Assembly (NCBI RefSeq): GCF_009741375.1
Contig: NZ_WOWP01000024.1
Span: 62,001 to 126,000, forward strand
Length of the DNA: 64,000 bases
Source: Flavobacterium rakeshii
Lineage (GTDB): Bacteria; Bacteroidota; Bacteroidia; Flavobacteriales; Flavobacteriaceae
Reading direction: 5' to 3'
A program made the position numbers and the translations under genes. The first letter of the stretch is position 1, and each line of letters opens with the position of its first letter. Below the pieces are notes generated by a model that did no database searches, had not been told where the DNA came from, and worked only from the letters and a program-made list of their open reading frames with translations. Shown piece by piece: positions 59,244 through 64,000 of this stretch.

Positions 59244-62042
59244 ATGCAGGGCATTTTTAAATATATTATAGTTATTACTTTTTTGACAATAGGAAACTTC
59301 TCTCTTGCTCAGGAAAGCGAATTTACTATTGAATTTGCCCAACAAAAAACTGACTCTAAAAACTCAGCCGTAATAGATGCTTTTGTAAAAATTAAAAATA
59401 AAACAAGTAATAACCTAACAGGAGAGTTTGAGGTTCACAGTAACCACGAAGACTTGTACCTCGTACAACGTAAACCAAAAACAATAAACCTAACCGCAAA
59501 CGATTCGGTTTATATTCCGGTAAAGGCAATTATATCAAAAACAGCAAAGGCAGGAAACCAGCCCTCTATTGAAGCAATTTTTACAACAAACAACAACAAT
59601 ACAAAATCAGTAATTCTTCCTGTTACAATAACCGAAAGGAAGCTGATAAAAATGTTCCTGCTGGAAACAAACCTAATCTATGAAAACATAGGTGATACAC
59701 TAACAATCCCTATTCGTATTTCAAATGATGGTAATACCCGGCAGAAAATAGATATAGTTACCCGATATCCTAATTTTATAACCAAGGATATGATGGAGAC
59801 TACCAGTATAAAAATCAATGCCTTTACAGATACTTTAGTTTACCTAAAAAAACAGGTTACTAAAAACATATTGGCTCAGGAAGATTTCAACCTAACCATC
59901 ACCTCATTATACCAAAGCGGAGATATTATTGGTATTGCAAACATACGTGCCAGCTCTATTAAACAGGACAGGCGTTATACAACACAGTTTAACCCAGACT
60001 ATGCTCAAACTTTTAACCAAACGAACCAGGTAACTGTAAGTCATTTGGAAAACAGCAGCAATGCAAGCGCCTATTATTTATATGCAAATGCAGAAGCACA
60101 AATAAATGACAGTAAAATATATACAAATATAGATGCCAATTTATGGACTAATTCTAATCAGCTATTTTTAAGAAATACATGGCTGGGATATAAGAATAGT
60201 GATTTTGGCATACAGGCAGGTAACATATCTAAATTTGCCGATATTAACTTAGTGGGGCGGGGTGCCCAGGCGTACTATTCTACATCTAAGAATAGTAAGA
60301 TTGAAGTTGGAGGAATAGATAAGTCGTACAATCTGGCCGACTATTCTAATCCTTCAGGAGGAACTTCTGCCTGGGCATCTTATTTTCACAATGGCGGATG
60401 GTTAGAAAAAGGTTTTGAAAGCAACCTTATATACGACCACGATAAGTTTACCGGTATAAACAGTCTTTTAGCAACATCTAAATTTAATGTTCTAAAAAAA
60501 CAAAACTTTTCACTTAAGGCAGGCGGAGGCTTAAGCAATGCTAACTATGATACTGCTAATACTAACAAAACCGGAGCAGCGGGAGAAATAGTTGCTGTAG
60601 GCAAACAGGGTAACCTGTATTATAGTAGTACTAACTTTATAAGTAATGGTTATTATGCAGGAGTTAAAAGAGGTGTTTTAAACTTTAACGAACGTGTAAA
60701 CTGGACTACTGAAAAATACAATATGTGGGCCGTTTATAATTATATGTCGGTTAAACCAAAATCTCTAACCGAACAGGTTTTATACTCAACATTATTCACA
60801 ACAGCTCGTTATAGTGTAGGTGCATCCAGAAGATTTTCTAACATTACATTAACTGTATCACCAAACATATATTCCGAAAAACGTGATGAACCACTTTATG
60901 TAGGAGGTTCGCAAAGCCGAAGCATGGATGCATACCGTATGAATCTCGGTATTAACTACAGCAATCACACTTCAACCGTTAATCTTATTGTTGACGGTGG
61001 TAGCTTTAAAACCAACATTGAAAATCAACCTTCACAATTTCATGTAAAGGCAAACCTTATATATTCGTGGAAATTCTTAAACCTACTCACTACCTATCAA
61101 TATAACAGCTTTAACCTAGGTGAGGCAATTGCTAATCATCAAACAAATCCCGATAAAACTTTTTACAACATAATGATTAACCCAAGTGTTGTATTAAAGT
61201 TTTTTGACAGCAAACTGATTTTATATACCGGAGCTACATTTGCATCAAACACTATAAACGAACGTATTACTCAGTTTAGTGGAAGAGCCAATTATAAAAT
61301 CACTCCTGATTTTAGCCTGTTTATTAACGGATATTATAGTGACATATCAAACAATCCTTATTCACTAAACTCTTTCCAGGTTGGATTAACAAAACAGTTC
61401 AGACCAATTAGAATAGACAGCTCTAAAAGTGATCTTGAGGTATATGTATATTATGAGAATGAAGGTAAAGAGGCAGAAAACACTCCTGCCGCCAATCAGC
61501 TTATCATCATTGGTGGTAAAGCCTTTAGAACAAACAAGCAGGGTATAATAAAATACAGATCACTACCAGCAGGAGATTACGAAATACGTCCGGTAAATAC
61601 AAATGAATGGCACGCCTACAGCCGTACCATAAATATTATTCAGGATACTCAATTATCCATCGGGCTTACAAAAACCTCTACTATCAAAGGTTCTGTATCT
61701 TATACTCAAACAGAAAGAAGTTATGAGATTACCAAAAAACTTGGCGGACTATCTATCATAGCGGTAGACGATACAGGAAACATATTCCAGTCAAGAACAG
61801 ACGATATAGGTAACTTTGTACTATATGTTCCAAAAGGCTACTATACCATTACTCTTGAAAAATCAGATGTATCAGAATATGTTGACATAGAACACAACAA
61901 CAGAAGTATCGAGGCAATACCAGATACTATTACCAATGTTAAGTTCAATCTGAATATAAAGGAAAAACGTGTAGAAACACGTAAATTCTCATCACGTGGT
62001 TTTCCTAGTCAGTCATCAGGCAACAAGAAAAAGAAAAAATAG
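59244..62042 (+). CDS. Usher-like outer-membrane barrel protein
   Basis: Outer-membrane protein of 932 residues (signal peptide MQGIFKYIIVITFLTIGNFSLAQ). Residues 24-130 and 132-235 are Ig-like domains, 240-719 a beta-barrel of alternating strands (YYLYANAEAQINDSKIYTNI, RYSVGASRRFSNITLTVSP) ending in FQVGLTKQF. After it, about 730-812 and 813-905 are CNA-B/carboxypeptidase-regulatory-like domains (GIIKYRSLPAGDYEIRP, GNFVLYVPKGYYTITLEK), then a Lys-rich tail. Periplasmic domains around a barrel match ushers such as CooC/TcfC. The assignment is from topology and neighbours. Confidence 0.62.
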   Translation: MQGIFKYIIVITFLTIGNFSLAQESEFTIEFAQQKTDSKNSAVIDAFVKIKNKTSNNLTGEFEVHSNHEDLYLVQRKPKTINLTANDSVYIPVKAIISKTAKAGNQPSIEAIFTTNNNNTKSVILPVTITERKLIKMFLLETNLIYENIGDTLTIPIRISNDGNTRQKIDIVTRYPNFITKDMMETTSIKINAFTDTLVYLKKQVTKNILAQEDFNLTITSLYQSGDIIGIANIRASSIKQDRRYTTQFNPDYAQTFNQTNQVTVSHLENSSNASAYYLYANAEAQINDSKIYTNIDANLWTNSNQLFLRNTWLGYKNSDFGIQAGNISKFADINLVGRGAQAYYSTSKNSKIEVGGIDKSYNLADYSNPSGGTSAWASYFHNGGWLEKGFESNLIYDHDKFTGINSLLATSKFNVLKKQNFSLKAGGGLSNANYDTANTNKTGAAGEIVAVGKQGNLYYSSTNFISNGYYAGVKRGVLNFNERVNWTTEKYNMWAVYNYMSVKPKSLTEQVLYSTLFTTARYSVGASRRFSNITLTVSPNIYSEKRDEPLYVGGSQSRSMDAYRMNLGINYSNHTSTVNLIVDGGSFKTNIENQPSQFHVKANLIYSWKFLNLLTTYQYNSFNLGEAIANHQTNPDKTFYNIMINPSVVLKFFDSKLILYTGATFASNTINERITQFSGRANYKITPDFSLFINGYYSDISNNPYSLNSFQVGLTKQFRPIRIDSSKSDLEVYVYYENEGKEAENTPAANQLIIIGGKAFRTNKQGIIKYRSLPAGDYEIRPVNTNEWHAYSRTINIIQDTQLSIGLTKTSTIKGSVSYTQTERSYEITKKLGGLSIIAVDDTGNIFQSRTDDIGNFVLYVPKGYYTITLEKSDVSEYVDIEHNNRSIEAIPDTITNVKFNLNIKEKRVETRKFSSRGFPSQSSGNKKKKK

Positions 62043-62044
62043 AC

Positions 62045-62665
62045 TTAGTGATTCTTTAGGCTGTTTTCAAAAGGCACTCTATGGATAATACTTCTTCCCA
62101 GAGTAACCTCATCTGCAAACTCCAGTTCATCTCCTACAGATATACCTCTGGCTATAGCCGAAAGCACTACATCACAATCTTTTATCTGTTTGTAAATATA
62201 AAAGTTGGTAGTATCACCCTCCATAGTAGAGCTAAGGGCAAAAATAAGTTCTTTTGCCGTACCGTTTTTAACCTTCTCAACCAGTGTAGGTATATTAAGC
62301 TGACTTGGACCTACACCATCAATAGGAGATATTTTACCTCCCAAAACATGGTATATTCCCTTAAATAGACCGGTATTCTCAATAGCCATTACATCCCTTA
62401 TATCCTCTACAACACAAACAATCGATTTGTCTCTGGAAAGGTTACTGCAAATTTCGCATACCTCAACATCAGATATATTGTGGCATTCCCTGCAAAACCG
62501 AATATCATCACGCATTTTTAATATCGCATCCGTTAAATGCTCTGTCTGTTCTTTCGGTTGCTTTAATAAATGTAATGCCAGCCTTAAGGCTGTACGTTTC
62601 CCTATACCCGGTAACTGAGAAATTTCAGCCACTGCCCTTTCCAGTAATTTTGAAGACATTTCCAT
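62045..62665 (-). CDS. recR: Recombination protein RecR
   Basis: DNA-repair protein of 206 residues in the RecFOR pathway. The helix-hairpin-helix is [20 protein letters not shown], the C4 zinc finger is [16 protein letters not shown] and the Toprim domain is [20 protein letters not shown]. The start [11 protein letters not shown] could begin at 62665 or at the second Met (62659). It is convergent to the usher-like gene with only 2 bases between the stop codons. Confidence 0.96.
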   Translation of the reverse strand: MEMSSKLLERAVAEISQLPGIGKRTALRLALHLLKQPKEQTEHLTDAILKMRDDIRFCRECHNISDVEVCEICSNLSRDKSIVCVVEDIRDVMAIENTGLFKGIYHVLGGKISPIDGVGPSQLNIPTLVEKVKNGTAKELIFALSSTMEGDTTNFYIYKQIKDCDVVLSAIARGISVGDELEFADEVTLGRSIIHRVPFENSLKNH

Positions 62666-62670
62666 AAATG

Positions 62671-62678
62671 CAAATGTA
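62671..62678 (-). promoter_or_regulatory. Putative -7 promoter box abutting recR
   Basis: Reads TACATTTG on the minus strand, exact TAnnTTTG, only 5 bases before the ATG at 62665 (11 before the Met at 62659). The transcript would be leaderless or nearly so. Confidence 0.45.
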
Positions 62679-62742
62679 CAAAACCTGTAAATTGTGAGTA
62701 TATTGTAATATTTTTTATTTGTTTTGTATATAAACTAATTCT

Positions 62743-64000
62743 ATGCAGCCAATAACCATCCTATCCATAATAATAGTATACTTTGGAGTATTAATAGCCA
62801 TATCAAGGCTGGTAAGCAATAAAGATAGCGGTAACGACGCCTTTTTTAAAGCCAATAAAAGCTCAAAATGGTATTTGGTTGCATTTGGAATGATAGGAAC
62901 TGCCCTTTCGGGAGTTACCTTTATATCCGTTCCCGGCGAAGTAGGCTCACCAAACGGAGAGCAGTTTAAATACTTCCAGTTTGTATTGGGTAATGCCATA
63001 GGTTTTATACTTATTGCAAAAGTATTGCTCCCCCTCTACTACAGGTTAAACCTTACATCCATATACGGTTATATAGAGAAACGCCTTGGGCAGTACAGTT
63101 ATAAAACCGCAGCCATGATTTTCCTTATAAGCCGCACGATTGGCTCGGCATTCAGGTTATACCTTGTGGTTATTGTATTGCAGCGTTATGTGTTTGATGC
63201 CTTTGGAATTCCGTTTTGGGCAACAGTATTAATATCCCTCCTCCTTATTTTTGCATACACCTATAAAGGCGGACTGAAAACTATTATCATTACCGATACA
63301 CTTCAAACCTTTTTTATAGTTTCATCGGTATTCTTTACCATATATTTTATATGCGACAGTTTAGAGCTTAGCCTTCCACAGGCTTTTGAAACCGTTAAAC
63401 AGAGTAATTATTCCAAAATATTCTTTTTTGAAGATTTCATAACCAGCCGTTATCATTTTATTAAACAGATTTTAGGCGGAATATTTGTTACCATAGCCAT
63501 GGTTGGACTCGATCAGGATCTTATGCAGAAAAACCTGAGCTGCAAGAACATTGGCGAGGCACAAAAAAACATGTTTACTTTTACAGGTATTTTTGTTGTA
63601 ATTAACCTTTTCTTCCTTGGAGTTGGAGCTCTGCTATATATTTATGCCAATAAAAACGGATTAAGTGTACCTACTGTTAACGGCACACCAAGAACCGATT
63701 TACTTTTCCCTGAAATTGCTTTCCATCACCTGTCACTGGTTCCTTCGGTAATTTTCCTGCTAGGGCTTACAGCAGCAACCTTTGCCACTACCGATTCGGC
63801 ATTAACAGCACTTACAACCTCTTTTTGTGTGGACTTCTTAGGAATGGATAAAACTGAAAATGCCAACAAACCTAATGTTGTAAGAACAAGGCATTGGGTA
63901 CACATTTCATTCTCTTTCCTTATGTTTTTAGTAATTATTGTATTTAATGCTATTAACGATGCTTCTGTTGTAAGTATGATATTCAGGATTGCTTCTTATA
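62743..64000 (+). CDS. Sodium:solute symporter family protein (3' end outside window)
   Basis: Inner-membrane transporter; 419 codons are in view and the frame is open at the window edge. ATG at 62743 begins MQPITILSIIIVYFGVLIAI. The SSS family is shown by helix 2 (WYLVAFGMIGTALSGVTFIS), the GYIEKRLGQYSYKTAAMIFL segment and the YTYKGGLKTIIITDTLQTFF stretch. Also present are DQDLMQKNLSCKN and TFATTDSALTALTTSFCVDF, the helix 8 Na+ site region. The substrate (sugar, amino acid or organic acid) cannot be fixed. Divergent from recR. Confidence 0.92.
   Translation, partial: MQPITILSIIIVYFGVLIAISRLVSNKDSGNDAFFKANKSSKWYLVAFGMIGTALSGVTFISVPGEVGSPNGEQFKYFQFVLGNAIGFILIAKVLLPLYYRLNLTSIYGYIEKRLGQYSYKTAAMIFLISRTIGSAFRLYLVVIVLQRYVFDAFGIPFWATVLISLLLIFAYTYKGGLKTIIITDTLQTFFIVSSVFFTIYFICDSLELSLPQAFETVKQSNYSKIFFFEDFITSRYHFIKQILGGIFVTIAMVGLDQDLMQKNLSCKNIGEAQKNMFTFTGIFVVINLFFLGVGALLYIYANKNGLSVPTVNGTPRTDLLFPEIAFHHLSLVPSVIFLLGLTAATFATTDSALTALTTSFCVDFLGMDKTENANKPNVVRTRHWVHISFSFLMFLVIIVFNAINDASVVSMIFRIASY

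Noticed and set aside
55449..62042. Type V (FimA/Mfa) pilus locus
   Set aside because: The pilin-like proteins have ordinary signal peptides without a lipobox, and a PapD-like chaperone and large barrel are present, which type V pili do not use.

Overview
The window is chromosomal DNA of a member of the Flavobacteriaceae (Bacteroidota), close to Flavobacterium in gene content. The evidence is the low GC content, promoters with a TAnnTTTG -7 box and no Shine-Dalgarno pattern, many DUF families typical of the group (DUF6051, DUF2891, DUF4369, DUF2805), a PorV-like protein, an Lnb-type (DUF4105) lipoprotein acyltransferase, and the kdsD-tatC-lptB arrangement. There are no rRNA genes, insertion sequences, CRISPR arrays or phage genes. 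One tRNA (Thr, anticodon TGT) is present. Both edges cut genes: an ABC ATPase on the left and a sodium:solute symporter on the right.

Layout. 1-14.2 kb: envelope and housekeeping genes (ABC ATPase, OmpA-like and lipocalin-like lipoproteins, htpG, beta-propeller protein, hydrolases, YkuD-like protein, EamA and DoxX membrane proteins) and a DUF2089 regulator / YIP1-like / hydrolase operon. 14.2-25.2 kb: DUF4369 lipoprotein, a frameshifted gene remnant, tRNA-Thr, an idi-PTPS/QueD-manA operon, two tandem class-C beta-lactamase-like hydrolases, an FAD oxidoreductase and DUF2891. 25.2-32.4 kb: recQ (without the usual zinc cysteines), the kdsD-tatC-CMD-lptB operon, a gene fragment, a GH25 lysozyme and pssA. 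32.5-35.5 kb: PorV-like protein, Lnb and a PHP-type phosphatase.

35.5-54.2 kb is a Wzx/Wzy-type exopolysaccharide or capsule locus, all on the minus strand. Its first genes make UDP-GalNAcA and UDP-GlcA (4-epimerase and two dehydrogenases). The centre holds flippase, pyruvyl transferase, EpsG-like polymerase, GT2, an ATP-grasp ligase, a decayed GT4 and an intact GT4. The end holds a PglC/D/E/F-like set, which suggests a di-N-acetylbacillosamine-type first sugar, then Wza and Wzc. The Wzc homologue ends in a (Gly-Tyr)8 tail. Together they predict an acidic, possibly amino-acid-substituted polymer.

54.4-62.0 kb is the most interesting region. An AraC regulator is followed by three secreted pilin-like paralogues, a PapD-like periplasmic chaperone, a two-domain adhesin-like protein whose C-terminal half matches the pilins, and a 932-residue outer-membrane barrel with Ig-like domains on both sides. 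This is the logic of a chaperone-usher pilus (most like the archaic Csu or class-5 CS1/CooC types), with proteins that look highly diverged. A hairpin after the second, probably major, pilin gene and an inverted repeat around the first promoter suggest differential and regulated expression. recR and the symporter close the window.
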